Positions 47,252 through 58,046 of a DNA stretch of 64,000 nt are shown piece by piece. Below the pieces are notes generated by a model. That model saw only the letters and a list, made by a program, of their open reading frames with translations. It did no database searches and was not told the DNA's origin. The position numbers and the translations under genes are program-made. Every line of letters starts with the position of its first letter. Within the stretch, counting starts at the first letter, position 1. Origin of the DNA: Megasphaera elsdenii (GTDB lineage Bacteria; Bacillota; Negativicutes; Veillonellales; Megasphaeraceae). The stretch lies in NCBI RefSeq assembly GCF_020539865.1, contig NZ_JAJBQV010000009.1:22196-86195 (forward strand). Reading direction: 5' to 3'.

Positions 47252-49453
47252 ATGAATCCTATTTTTGATACCCTCAACGACCGCCAGTGTGAAGCCGTCA
47301 AGCATACCGAAGGGCCGTTGCTAATTACGGCTGGCGCCGGTTCGGGCAAGACCAAGGTCCTGACCTGCCGCATTGCTCATCTCCTGGAACTGGGCGTCGC
47401 GCCGTACCGCATCCTGGCCATTACCTTTACCAATAAGGCCGCCAAGGAAATGAAGGAACGCGTGACCAATCTCGTTGGCGCCCAGGCGGACAGCATCTGG
47501 CTGAGCACGTTCCATTCGTTCTGCGCCAAGCTGCTGCGCTTTGAAGTCGACGGCTTCCACGGCTATACGCGGAATTTCACCATTTATGACTCGTCAGACC
47601 AGTTGGTTCTGGTCAAGGACTGCTTGAAAAAGCTCAACCTTGATGACAAGCAATTCATGCCGCGGTCCGTCTTGGGGACCATTTCGTCGGCTAAGAACGT
47701 CCTCATGGACGCTAAGGCCTTTGCGGCGAAAGCCTCCGATTTCTACGAACAGAAAGTAGCCGACGTCTACGCCTTGTACCAAGAAAAGCTGCGGGAAAAC
47801 AATGCTGTCGACTTCGACGACCTCTTGTTCCTGGCCGTGCGCCTTTTGCAGGAAAAGGAAGATGTTCGGGAAAAGTACCAGTCCCGTTTCCAATACATCT
47901 TGGTCGACGAATACCAGGATACGAACCATGCCCAATACGCCTTGACCAAGATCCTGGCTGCCCGTTGGCGCAACATCTGCGTCGTCGGCGATGCGGACCA
48001 GAGCATTTACGCCTGGCGTGGTGCTGATATTCGCAATATCATCGACTTTACCCGGGACTATCCCGATGCGGCATCGATTAAATTGGAACAGAACTACCGA
48101 TCGACAAAGACCATCCTCCACGCCGCCAATGCCGTCATCGACAATAACGAAAGCCGGCCCAAGAAGACATTGTGGACGGAAAACCCGGCAGGGAACAATA
48201 TTATCCATTACCAGGCCCAGACGGAACACGATGAAGCTGACTACATTGCCGGCGTCATCTATAACCGCCACGAAATCAGCCATGAACCGTATGGCGATAT
48301 GGCCATCCTCTTCCGGACCAACGCCCAGTCCCGTGTCCTCGAAGAGAAACTCATGCGCTATGCCATTCCCTATACCATGGTCGGCGGCACCAAGTTCTAC
48401 GACCGCAAGGAAATCAAAGATGTCCTGGCCTATTTGCGATTGCTCTACAACCCGGAAGACAGCTTGAGCCTGACGCGTATCATCAACGTGCCGAAACGGA
48501 ACATCGGCGCCACGACGATGGAACACGTCGCAGCCTATGCGGAAGAACAGGGCATATCCTTGTTTGAAGCCCTGTCGTCGACGGACGAGATTCCCGTCAC
48601 CAAACGAGCCCGGACATCATTGGAAAACTTCGCCGCCATGATTTTCGACCTCCTCAACGACATCGAAGGCAAAGATGTCCTGAGCCTCATCGAAACGGTC
48701 ATCAAACAGACTGGCTACGGTGATATGCTCGATAAAGAAGCGGAACACGACCCGCAGGGCGAAAGCCGCAAGGAAAATGTTGGCGAATTCCTGTCCGTCG
48801 CCAAAGATTACATGGACAGCAATCCCGACGGCAACCTCCAGGACTTTTTAGAAAACGTCGCCCTGGTCAGCGATGTCGATGATTTTGAAAGCAGTGATTC
48901 CAAAGTGACCCTCATGACTCTCCACGCCGCCAAGGGGTTGGAATTCCCTGTCGTCTTCCTGACCGGCCTCGACGAAGGCCTGTTCCCACACAGCCGGACC
49001 CTGCTGGACCCGGCTCAAGTCGAAGAAGAACGGCGCCTGGCCTACGTCGGCATTACCCGGGCAGAACGGCAGCTCTACGTGACCAATGCCATTACGCGGA
49101 CCATGTACGGCCGCATCTCGGCGTATATGCCCAGCCGTTTCTTGGCGGAAATTCCACCGCAGCTCATGGAAGACTACCATCGTAAGAGCGCCATGCCCCA
49201 GAGCCGGACGACGGCCGTACCGGGAAAACAGCGCGTCTCTATCCTGACCAAGCCCGTCGCGTCGAGCCTGCCGAAAAAACACGCCGTGACCGACACCTTC
49301 GCCAAAGGCGACAAAGTCCGCCACAAAATCTGGGGCATCGGTACCGTCCTCGATGTCATCGGTGAAGGGCCGAACATGCAGATGAAAATCCAATTCCCGA
49401 CCAAAGGCGTCCGCCAAGTCGTCGTAAAATACGCCCCCTTAGAGAAAATATAA
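47252..49453 (+). CDS. pcrA: ATP-dependent DNA helicase PcrA/UvrD
   Basis: SF1A 3'-5' helicase for repair and plasmid replication. Motif I is AGAGSGKTKVL at about residues 28-38; motif II is LVDEYQDTNHAQ, then VVGDADQSIYAWRGAD, and motif V/VI has TLHAAKGLEFPVVFL and RLAYVGITRAE. 733 residues, with a C-terminal Tudor-like domain (GDKVRHKIWGIGTVLDV). ATG 47252. ligA follows, a conserved order, but about 400 bases of repeats separate them. Confidence 0.96.
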   Translation: MNPIFDTLNDRQCEAVKHTEGPLLITAGAGSGKTKVLTCRIAHLLELGVAPYRILAITFTNKAAKEMKERVTNLVGAQADSIWLSTFHSFCAKLLRFEVDGFHGYTRNFTIYDSSDQLVLVKDCLKKLNLDDKQFMPRSVLGTISSAKNVLMDAKAFAAKASDFYEQKVADVYALYQEKLRENNAVDFDDLLFLAVRLLQEKEDVREKYQSRFQYILVDEYQDTNHAQYALTKILAARWRNICVVGDADQSIYAWRGADIRNIIDFTRDYPDAASIKLEQNYRSTKTILHAANAVIDNNESRPKKTLWTENPAGNNIIHYQAQTEHDEADYIAGVIYNRHEISHEPYGDMAILFRTNAQSRVLEEKLMRYAIPYTMVGGTKFYDRKEIKDVLAYLRLLYNPEDSLSLTRIINVPKRNIGATTMEHVAAYAEEQGISLFEALSSTDEIPVTKRARTSLENFAAMIFDLLNDIEGKDVLSLIETVIKQTGYGDMLDKEAEHDPQGESRKENVGEFLSVAKDYMDSNPDGNLQDFLENVALVSDVDDFESSDSKVTLMTLHAAKGLEFPVVFLTGLDEGLFPHSRTLLDPAQVEEERRLAYVGITRAERQLYVTNAITRTMYGRISAYMPSRFLAEIPPQLMEDYHRKSAMPQSRTTAVPGKQRVSILTKPVASSLPKKHAVTDTFAKGDKVRHKIWGIGTVLDVIGEGPNMQMKIQFPTKGVRQVVVKYAPLEKI

Positions 49454-51854
<2,401 letters not shown>

Positions 51855-51889
51855 GTGGTATCGCGTTAAGTTTTTTTCATAGGACACAT

Positions 51890-51980
51890 TCACGCTTGCC
51901 ACACCGTTTGCCGTGGGTCGTGGATCGTTTGCCGTGATGGAGAATATTTTCGAACCGCGACAAACGCCAAACGAACCACG
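51890..51980. repeat. CGTTTGCCGTG-type repeat block
   Basis: Copies of CGTTTGCCGTG and GGTCGTGGATCG are followed by the inverse GCGACAAACGCCAAACGAACCACGGC. Related to the block at 39941-40068. Confidence 0.7.
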
Positions 51981-52000
51981 GCAGGGGCTTGTCCCCTGCC
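51980..52000. other. GC-rich hairpin between ligA and the sugar transferase
   Basis: GGCAGGGG (51980-51987) pairs with CCCCTGCC (51993-52000). No T tract. Confidence 0.6.
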
Positions 52001-52005
52001 TGCAT

Positions 52006-52034
52006 TGGACATCGACGCCGTTTCTTTATATAAT
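52006..52034 (+). promoter_or_regulatory. Promoter of the polysaccharide initiating transferase
   Basis: TGGACA (52006-52011), a 17-base spacer, TATAAT (52029-52034). Confidence 0.6.
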
Positions 52035-52087
52035 GATAGTGATTACGTTTTATTTATACATTACTGCGCTGTGAGGAGGGCTCTGCC

Positions 52088-53530
52088 TTGGAGAACCTGT
52101 CGAAATCTTCTATTTCTATTAAAAATAAATACAGCAATGAGCTGCTGCCGCTGGTCCTGGCGATTGGCGACTATATCGCCATCTGGCTGGCCGTCAACGT
52201 GTCGTACAGCCTGCGCGATTTCCTGGTGCCGGGCTCCCATTTCCACCTGTCCTGGCTCAGCATCCACGTCATTGTGCCGGCCGTGTACCTGCTCTTTTTG
52301 CAGCTTCATCATCTTTATACACGGCGCATGCAGTTCTGGCAGGTCATTTCGGGAATCTTTAAATCCGTCTTCTACGCCATGATTTCCCTCATTTTCCTGA
52401 TTTACATCGCCCAGACCGCGGCCTCGACGTCGCGCCTTTTCGTGGCCCTCCTCTGGCTGACGTCCTTCTTCTTCCTCGTTGCCGACCGCTACCTCATCAA
52501 GCACATCCTGGGCCATTTCAAGATGCTCCAGCTTCCCGTCCTGATCATGGGGGCCGGCAAGACGGCGGCCATCGTCCTCGAATATTTCAAGAAAGATACG
52601 GGCATCAGCTACGATTTCATCGGCTACCTCGAAGACTATACGCCGGAAGCGAAGGTAGCGGCCATGATGCCTCACTTAGGCCGTTTTGAAGATGCCGAAG
52701 ATGTCATCCGCCAAACCGGTGTCCAGCACGTCATGGTCATCGCACCGGGCCTCAGCAATGAAGCCGTCCAGGACATCGTCTACCGCGTCCAGCCTTTGGT
52801 CAAGAAAGTCGCCTTCATCCCCGACATGGGCAGCCTGCCCCTGGCGACGCTCGACACGGAAAGCCTCATCGACGGCCACATCGTCGCCCTTAGCTTTCGC
52901 AACAACCTGGCCCTCTGGTACAACCGCGCTATTAAGCGCGTCTTCGATGTCATCTGTACCAGCCTGGGGATTATCTGCCTTTCGCCGTTCTTTTTGGCCA
53001 TCGCCCTGTGGATCTATAAAGACTCGCCCGGACCTATCATCTTTAAGCACCGCCGCGTCGGTCGGGATGGCAAAGAATTCAACTGCTATAAATTCCGCAG
53101 CATGTGCGTCGATGCCGACGTCAAACTGAAAGAACTCTTGGCACGGGACCCGCAGGCTCGGAAAGAATGGGAAACAGAATTCAAACTGAAAAATGACCCG
53201 CGCATCACCAAGAGCGGAGCTTTCTTGAGAAAAACCAGCCTGGACGAACTGCCGCAGCTGTTCAACGTCCTCAAAGGCGAAATGAGCCTCGTCGGCCCAC
53301 GGCCTATCATTCAGGATGAAGTCCCCAAATACGGACCGTACATCAAAGACTTTTACATGGTACGCCCTGGCGTCACCGGCATGTGGCAGACCAGCGGCCG
53401 CAGCGACACGACCTATGAAGAACGTGTCCAGATGGACACTTGGTACGTCCGCAACTGGAACGTCTGGTTCGACATCGTCCTCATTTGGCGCACCATCGCC
53501 GTCGTCTTGAAACACAAAGGCGCGTATTAG
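52088..53530 (+). CDS. Polyprenyl glycosylphosphotransferase (initiating sugar transferase, WbaP-like)
   Basis: Starts a surface polysaccharide by moving sugar-1-P to undecaprenyl phosphate. Residues about 15-130 hold four or more membrane segments; about 150-260 a Rossmann-like domain (PVLIMGAGKTAAIVLEYF); about 285-480 the catalytic domain, with SPGPIIFKHRRVGRDGKEF, KFRSM, LRKTSLDELPQLFNVLKGEM and VGPRP. 480 residues. Start TTG 52088, since GAGGAGGG is about 8 bases upstream and no ATG fits. The transferred sugar (Gal, Glc or GlcNAc) is not predictable here. Confidence 0.9.
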   Translation: MENLSKSSISIKNKYSNELLPLVLAIGDYIAIWLAVNVSYSLRDFLVPGSHFHLSWLSIHVIVPAVYLLFLQLHHLYTRRMQFWQVISGIFKSVFYAMISLIFLIYIAQTAASTSRLFVALLWLTSFFFLVADRYLIKHILGHFKMLQLPVLIMGAGKTAAIVLEYFKKDTGISYDFIGYLEDYTPEAKVAAMMPHLGRFEDAEDVIRQTGVQHVMVIAPGLSNEAVQDIVYRVQPLVKKVAFIPDMGSLPLATLDTESLIDGHIVALSFRNNLALWYNRAIKRVFDVICTSLGIICLSPFFLAIALWIYKDSPGPIIFKHRRVGRDGKEFNCYKFRSMCVDADVKLKELLARDPQARKEWETEFKLKNDPRITKSGAFLRKTSLDELPQLFNVLKGEMSLVGPRPIIQDEVPKYGPYIKDFYMVRPGVTGMWQTSGRSDTTYEERVQMDTWYVRNWNVWFDIVLIWRTIAVVLKHKGAY

Positions 53531-53704
53531 TTATTAGCCTCGCCTTATAGGAGAGGTGGCCCGAAGGGCCGGAGAGGTTGCTCTTGCTTTTGCAGGCCGC
53601 AGACCGCCTCGGACTCAGATGCCGCTGCGCGGTAACAAACTCAAACTGACCACATCGCCTCGAGTACCCCTCGGCTCGTAAAAAATGTCCTCACTCGAGG
53701 TCTT

Positions 53705-53745
53705 CGTAGGGGACGGCCAAAGGGCGTCCCGTCGTGAATCCTGTG
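53705..53745. repeat. Palindromic intergenic element, copy 7
   Basis: CGTAGGGGACG (stem 53710-53715) and CGTCCC (53725-53730), then the full tail GTCGTGAATCCTGTGTATAG. Confidence 0.8.
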
Positions 53746-53869
53746 TATAGCCGAAATTTATGACAAGAGGTACTCGGTTGTAATACAATCTTGAATCTGT
53801 TGCGGCGAAGCCGCATACGAGTCCGATGCCGCTACACGGTGCAGTAAAAATGTCCCCGGCCGGGGGCTT

Positions 53870-53910
53870 TGTCGGGGTCGCCACGTGGGCGACCCGCCAC
53901 AGAACTAGTG
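53870..53910. repeat. Palindromic intergenic element, copy 8
   Basis: GTCGGGGTCGCC (stem 53875-53882) and GGCGACCC (53888-53895) around ACGTG, with a CGCCACAGAAC tail. Confidence 0.75.
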
Positions 53911-54014
53911 GGTATACTCAATACAGCTCTAATGGAGATGATTTCATGAATAGAATTTCATGAAAATGCCGTTATTTATGATTTATCCAAATAAAATAGA
54001 AAGGATTGACCATT

Positions 54015-54776
54015 TTGTCTATTAAAGTTATCGTTGCAGCTCACAAAAAGTACTGGATGCCGACGGATCCGGTTTATTTGCCTGTTCATGTCGGGGCCGA
54101 AGGCAAAGCTTCAATTGGCTATACGCCAGACAACACGGGCGACAATATCAGCTCCAAGAATCCTCATTTTTGTGAACTGACGGGTCTTTACTGGGCCTGG
54201 AAAAACTTGGATGCCGATTATCTGGGGCTTGTCCACTACCGTCGCTATTTTACGCGCAAAGAAGTCCACAACATCGAAGCCAAGAAAGACCAAATCTTGA
54301 CTGAAAAAGAATGGCAGCAGCTCTTGGCTGAGCATACCGTCATCGTGCCGGACAAGCGGAAATACTACATCGAAACGAACCGCTCCCATTATAACCATGC
54401 CCACCATCGGGAAGGTCTGGATGTAACAGAACAGATTATCAAAGAACAATATCCAGAATACCTGCCGGCCTTTGAAAAAGTCATGAATCGCACCTGGGCC
54501 CACATGTTCAACATGTTCGTTATGCGACGTGATCTTTATAACGACTATATGCAGTGGATGTTCTCTATTCTTTTTGAACTGGAAAGACGGGTCGACATCA
54601 CGGGTTGGGGTATCTATGAATCCCGCATCTATGGCTTCGTCAGCGAACTTCTTCTTGACGTCTGGCTTGAATATAACCATATCGATTACGCCGAACAGAA
54701 CGTCTCGTTTATGGAAAAACAGGATTGGATTAAAAAAGGCGGCGCCTTCCTCAAACGGAAACTCTTCGGCCACTAG
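54015..54776 (+). CDS. DUF4422 glycosyltransferase-like protein
   Basis: 253 residues. DUF4422 proteins sit in capsule and exopolysaccharide loci and are predicted glycosyltransferases; IKVIVAAHKKYWMP at the start and LGLVHYRRYFTRKE with its conserved HYRRYF mark the family. TTG 54015 is preferred to TTG 54006 because AGAAAGGA (ending 54005) is then about 9 bases away. No signal or membrane segment, so cytoplasmic. Last gene before the AT-rich part of the locus. Confidence 0.85.
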   Translation: MSIKVIVAAHKKYWMPTDPVYLPVHVGAEGKASIGYTPDNTGDNISSKNPHFCELTGLYWAWKNLDADYLGLVHYRRYFTRKEVHNIEAKKDQILTEKEWQQLLAEHTVIVPDKRKYYIETNRSHYNHAHHREGLDVTEQIIKEQYPEYLPAFEKVMNRTWAHMFNMFVMRRDLYNDYMQWMFSILFELERRVDITGWGIYESRIYGFVSELLLDVWLEYNHIDYAEQNVSFMEKQDWIKKGGAFLKRKLFGH

Positions 54777-54800
54777 ATAAACTTCATATCGTTTGGCTAT

Positions 54801-54821
54801 GGGCGTCCGCATGGGGCGCCC
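54801..54821. repeat. Palindromic intergenic element, copy 9 (short)
   Basis: GGGCGTCC (54801-54808) and GGGGCGCCC (54813-54821) around GCAT, preceded by GGCTAT in place of CGTAG. Imperfect stem. Confidence 0.55.
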
Positions 54822-54862
54822 GTTATTTATCTCAAAATAGGACTGCAGGAATTGAGAAAATA

Positions 54863-54871
54863 TGGTAGAAT
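54863..54871 (+). promoter_or_regulatory. Extended -10 promoter of the AT-rich polysaccharide operon
   Basis: TGGTAGAAT, 37 bases before the ATG at 54909; the same TGG extension seen before topB, iscS and rplS. Confidence 0.5.
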
Positions 54872-54908
54872 ATAAACTGTTGATTATCAAGAAAAGAGGA
54901 TTTTCGCA

Positions 54909-55832
54909 ATGATTCCTATAATGGCACAGATTGACTTATGTCAGGATTTGGAAAATTTAGCAAGAAACGGTTTAGTTCAACTTGGCTTTGATGCGGAAAA
55001 AGTTAAAGGACTACAAAATCCTCTGGTAAAATTCTTTGAATATCATATACTGCATATACCGATGAAGAAACGCAAAGTCTGTAAATCGGATGTATTGCAA
55101 TGCCCGAAGCAATATGAACAAGCTTTGGAAGAATTCATCCAAAAAGTCGAAAATGGGGAAGATATCAATCCTTTTTTATCCAACAAGAAAGATGATTTGG
55201 AAGCAAATGATTTATTATTATATGATTGGAAAATTTATCATTTCCATTTGACCCGGCGATACAATAGCAACGGGCAGCCGACGCGCAGCAACTACTTGAT
55301 TTTTGCAGTTTGCACAGACGAGACGATGTTTTTTATTCAGATATATAAGCATCAGAAAAAGGCTGTCTTTGCTCAAAAAGAACTTTTAGAGATTATGAGT
55401 AGGAATTGGCCGCAGTTGGCAGCCTATCGCGAAGTAAAAAATGTTTCTGTTAGGGATATAACTGACGAAGAGCGTCTTGCTATTCGTAATAAGCATGAAT
55501 TGATGTTGACTAATATCTATGGAAAAACTTATTTTCCACTTGGCGGGGGTTATGTCTCCAATGGGTCTTCGCTTAGAGCAGTGCAATTATCCGATCTTTT
55601 GTTGAATGCAATGAAAAATTTAGAAAAATGGATTTTTCTAAATTTGAGTTCTATTCATCAAAAATATGAGAGAATTTTTGAACAAAGTTTGTGGAAAAAA
55701 CAATTGTCTTTTAAATTAGTTGCTTGCGAAAAAGATGGTTATATCATTTTAGAGCGCTATAATCATTTTGTCATGAATATTCAACCGGATAACGGTGGAT
55801 TTAAATTGAAAGAGATTAAAGTTTTATTTTAG
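54909..55832 (+). CDS. Unrecognised 307-residue protein
   Basis: I do not recognise the family. The protein has no signal or membrane helix. A compact middle segment, about residues 110-165, reads KIYHFHLTRRYNSNG... then NYLIFAVCTDETMFFIQIYKH: HxH, an Arg/Asn pair and a later His in short beta strands. That pattern recalls small nuclease or toxin domains, but this is a weak analogy. It sits between sugar transferases in the AT-rich segment, with AAAAGAGGA before the ATG. It may be a passenger rather than a polysaccharide gene. Confidence 0.6.
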   Translation: MIPIMAQIDLCQDLENLARNGLVQLGFDAEKVKGLQNPLVKFFEYHILHIPMKKRKVCKSDVLQCPKQYEQALEEFIQKVENGEDINPFLSNKKDDLEANDLLLYDWKIYHFHLTRRYNSNGQPTRSNYLIFAVCTDETMFFIQIYKHQKKAVFAQKELLEIMSRNWPQLAAYREVKNVSVRDITDEERLAIRNKHELMLTNIYGKTYFPLGGGYVSNGSSLRAVQLSDLLLNAMKNLEKWIFLNLSSIHQKYERIFEQSLWKKQLSFKLVACEKDGYIILERYNHFVMNIQPDNGGFKLKEIKVLF

Positions 55833-55844
55833 GAGGACCTATTT

Positions 55845-56906
55845 ATGGAGAACCAAGAGCCTTTTTTCAGCATCATCATGCCGGTATATAATGCTGAAAA
55901 ATATGTAGAAGCGGCTGTGGAATCGGTGCTGCAGCAGTCATATGAGGGCTTTGAACTGTTACTTGTCGATGATTGTTCCTCTGATGACAGTTATTCTGTT
56001 TGTCAGGAACTGGCGAAAAAAGATGATCGTATAAAACTGTTACAGACTAATAAAAATAGTGGTGCTGCGGCAGCCCGAAACTTTGCATTGGAGCACATAC
56101 AGGGCCAATATCTTGCTTTTATCGACAGTGATGATATCATTGACCAGGACTTCTTGGAGGTTGCTTATTCCTATGTCAAAGATGATTGTATAGACTGTGT
56201 AAAATTTGGTTGCATTGAAGAATACTTTAATGCTAATGGGGACAAGGCTTATTCCGAAAAATGCTGCTTGATTGAGCAGTCCTATGATACTCCTGATACT
56301 ATTCGACAACAGATGGTTCGTATGGAACTGATTCCGCTTTTTGGTTATCTGTGTAATGCAATATATCGAGCTTCGATTATTTTAGATAAAGGCCTTTTAT
56401 TTAATGACCAGTATCGAGTTAATGAAGATTTTGACTTTAATATTCGCTATTTTAAGTATGTGCAGCGGCTGCAGTGCAGTTCCTATTGCGGTTATCATTA
56501 TGCGAAACGACTGAATAGTCTCAGTTTATCGACAAAAAATAATGATGAATATTATGAGTTACATATGATGAAAATCAGAGAATTCCTGCAGAATTTCCCT
56601 TCAATCGAAAGCATCGATACTCATACGATGAGTAATATTTTTTGGCTGTATACCCGTTTTGTATATTCTGCTGTACAACGTAAAATGGTAAATAACGAGC
56701 CTATTAATACTTTTATTAAAGACATTCGAAGCAGTGACTTGTTTGCTATTTATCAATCCGTTCATTTTGTAGATATCGGCGTGAAACAAAAAATCATGAT
56801 TTCAATCTTGCGTTCGAAATATGAAGTCTTACTCCATGGCTTGCTTCATGGAATCAGTTTTGTCCGTATACATTGCCCATTTATTTTTGCAGCATTAAAG
56901 AGGTGA
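55845..56906 (+). CDS. Family 2 glycosyltransferase
   Basis: 353 residues. GT-A fold start FFSIIMPVYNAEKYVEAAVE, then LLVDDCSSDDSY (nucleotide site) and LAFIDSDDIID, the DxD metal motif. A helical C-terminus without membrane segments. Adds a sugar to the lipid-linked repeat unit; the sugar is unknown. AGGAGGACC precedes the ATG. Confidence 0.9.
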   Translation: MENQEPFFSIIMPVYNAEKYVEAAVESVLQQSYEGFELLLVDDCSSDDSYSVCQELAKKDDRIKLLQTNKNSGAAAARNFALEHIQGQYLAFIDSDDIIDQDFLEVAYSYVKDDCIDCVKFGCIEEYFNANGDKAYSEKCCLIEQSYDTPDTIRQQMVRMELIPLFGYLCNAIYRASIILDKGLLFNDQYRVNEDFDFNIRYFKYVQRLQCSSYCGYHYAKRLNSLSLSTKNNDEYYELHMMKIREFLQNFPSIESIDTHTMSNIFWLYTRFVYSAVQRKMVNNEPINTFIKDIRSSDLFAIYQSVHFVDIGVKQKIMISILRSKYEVLLHGLLHGISFVRIHCPFIFAALKR

Positions 56907-56911
56907 ACAAA

Positions 56912-58036
56912 GTGTCCAAAAATTTACCTATTCGCATATTACAGGTTGGCATGACAAAAAATATCGGTGGTCTTGAGACCTATTTAATGCAGCAATTTGC
57001 TCATTTGGATAAAACTAAAGTAACCTATGATTTCGTCAATATTACCAGTGAAGATGAAATCGTTTTTAAAGATAAAATCTTGCAGGCAGGAAGTCATATT
57101 TACGGAGTACGTTCCAGGCACTCCAACCCGATACGCCATTATTGGCAGTGGATTACCTTACTTCATCATATCGCTAAGAACTATAAAGGGATTGTTTTGA
57201 ACTCCAACAGCATTACCTATGTTTTCCCGATTTTCATTGCCCGTTTTTTCGGTATTCCTATGAGAATTATGCATTCTCATAACTCCAGTTTTGAACAGAG
57301 AATCGGCTTTGCTAAAAAAGTCATCATGAAGATGAATCGTTTCTTATTAAAATGGGGAGCAACCAACTATTTTGCTTGTTCGCAATTGGCCGGTAAGTGG
57401 ATGTTTGGTGAAAAGACGCCTTTTACAGTCATCCCTAATGCGATTGACTGTAGTAAGTTCTGCTTTGATTCAGAAATACGCAATGAAATGCGGAAGTCAT
57501 TACATATTGAAGATAAATTTGTCGTTGGGCATGTTGGCCGATTTACATATCAGAAAAATCATGGCTTTTTAATCGATGTATTTAATGAAATTCATAAAAT
57601 AAATCCAAAAGCAGTTCTGCTCTTGATTGGCGATGCTGTAGGGAACATGTCGTATTATGAAAAGGCAAAACAAAAAGTTCAGCAATATGGCTTAACCGGA
57701 TGCGTGCAGTTTTTAGGCATGCGCAATGATGTGCCGCTATTGATGCAGGCGATGGATTGTTTTGTTTTACCTTCGAGATTTGAAGGATTGCCTGTGGTTG
57801 GAATAGAGGCTCAAGCAGCAGGGCTTCCCTGCTTTTTTTCAGATACTATTACGCGGGAAGTCGGCTTGACGGAATTGGCGCACTTTGTATCACTTAAAGA
57901 TTCTAGTGAAGATTGGGCGAAAAAGATTACTGTTGCACATACTGTGAATCGCAAAGAAGCGGTAAATCAAGTAAAGGCAGCTGGATATGAGATCGAAAGT
58001 GTGGCACAGAAGGTGCAGGATTTTTACTTAACATAA
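56912..58036 (+). CDS. Family 4 (GT-B) glycosyltransferase
   Basis: 374 residues. RILQVGMTKNIGGLETYLMQ is a typical GT4 start; GHVGRFTYQKNHGFLIDVF and LPSRFEGLPVVGIEAQAAGLP carry the donor-binding EX7E-type region. GTG 56912 is chosen since GAGGTG lies 6 bases before it; GTG 56903 overlaps the previous stop. Part of the same operon, almost no gaps. Confidence 0.88.
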   Translation: MSKNLPIRILQVGMTKNIGGLETYLMQQFAHLDKTKVTYDFVNITSEDEIVFKDKILQAGSHIYGVRSRHSNPIRHYWQWITLLHHIAKNYKGIVLNSNSITYVFPIFIARFFGIPMRIMHSHNSSFEQRIGFAKKVIMKMNRFLLKWGATNYFACSQLAGKWMFGEKTPFTVIPNAIDCSKFCFDSEIRNEMRKSLHIEDKFVVGHVGRFTYQKNHGFLIDVFNEIHKINPKAVLLLIGDAVGNMSYYEKAKQKVQQYGLTGCVQFLGMRNDVPLLMQAMDCFVLPSRFEGLPVVGIEAQAAGLPCFFSDTITREVGLTELAHFVSLKDSSEDWAKKITVAHTVNRKEAVNQVKAAGYEIESVAQKVQDFYLT

Positions 58037-58046
58037 GGAATTAAGG

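Larger units (their letters stand above)
53531..54014. repeat. Repeat-filled gap in the polysaccharide locus
   Basis: 484 bases without a credible gene. It holds the block GAGAGGTGGCCCGAAGGGCC then GGAGAGGTTGC (53551-53581), GCTTTTGCAGGCCGC, the CAGATGCCGCTG...CTCGTAAAAA block (53615-53687), palindromic copy 7, a partial third block (53806-53870) and copy 8. From about 53900 the sequence turns AT-rich before the next gene. Confidence 0.8.

Noticed and set aside
53615..53884. 89-codon minus-strand frame in the gap before the DUF4422 gene
   Set aside because: Made of repeat blocks and palindromic elements; no ribosome site or homology.
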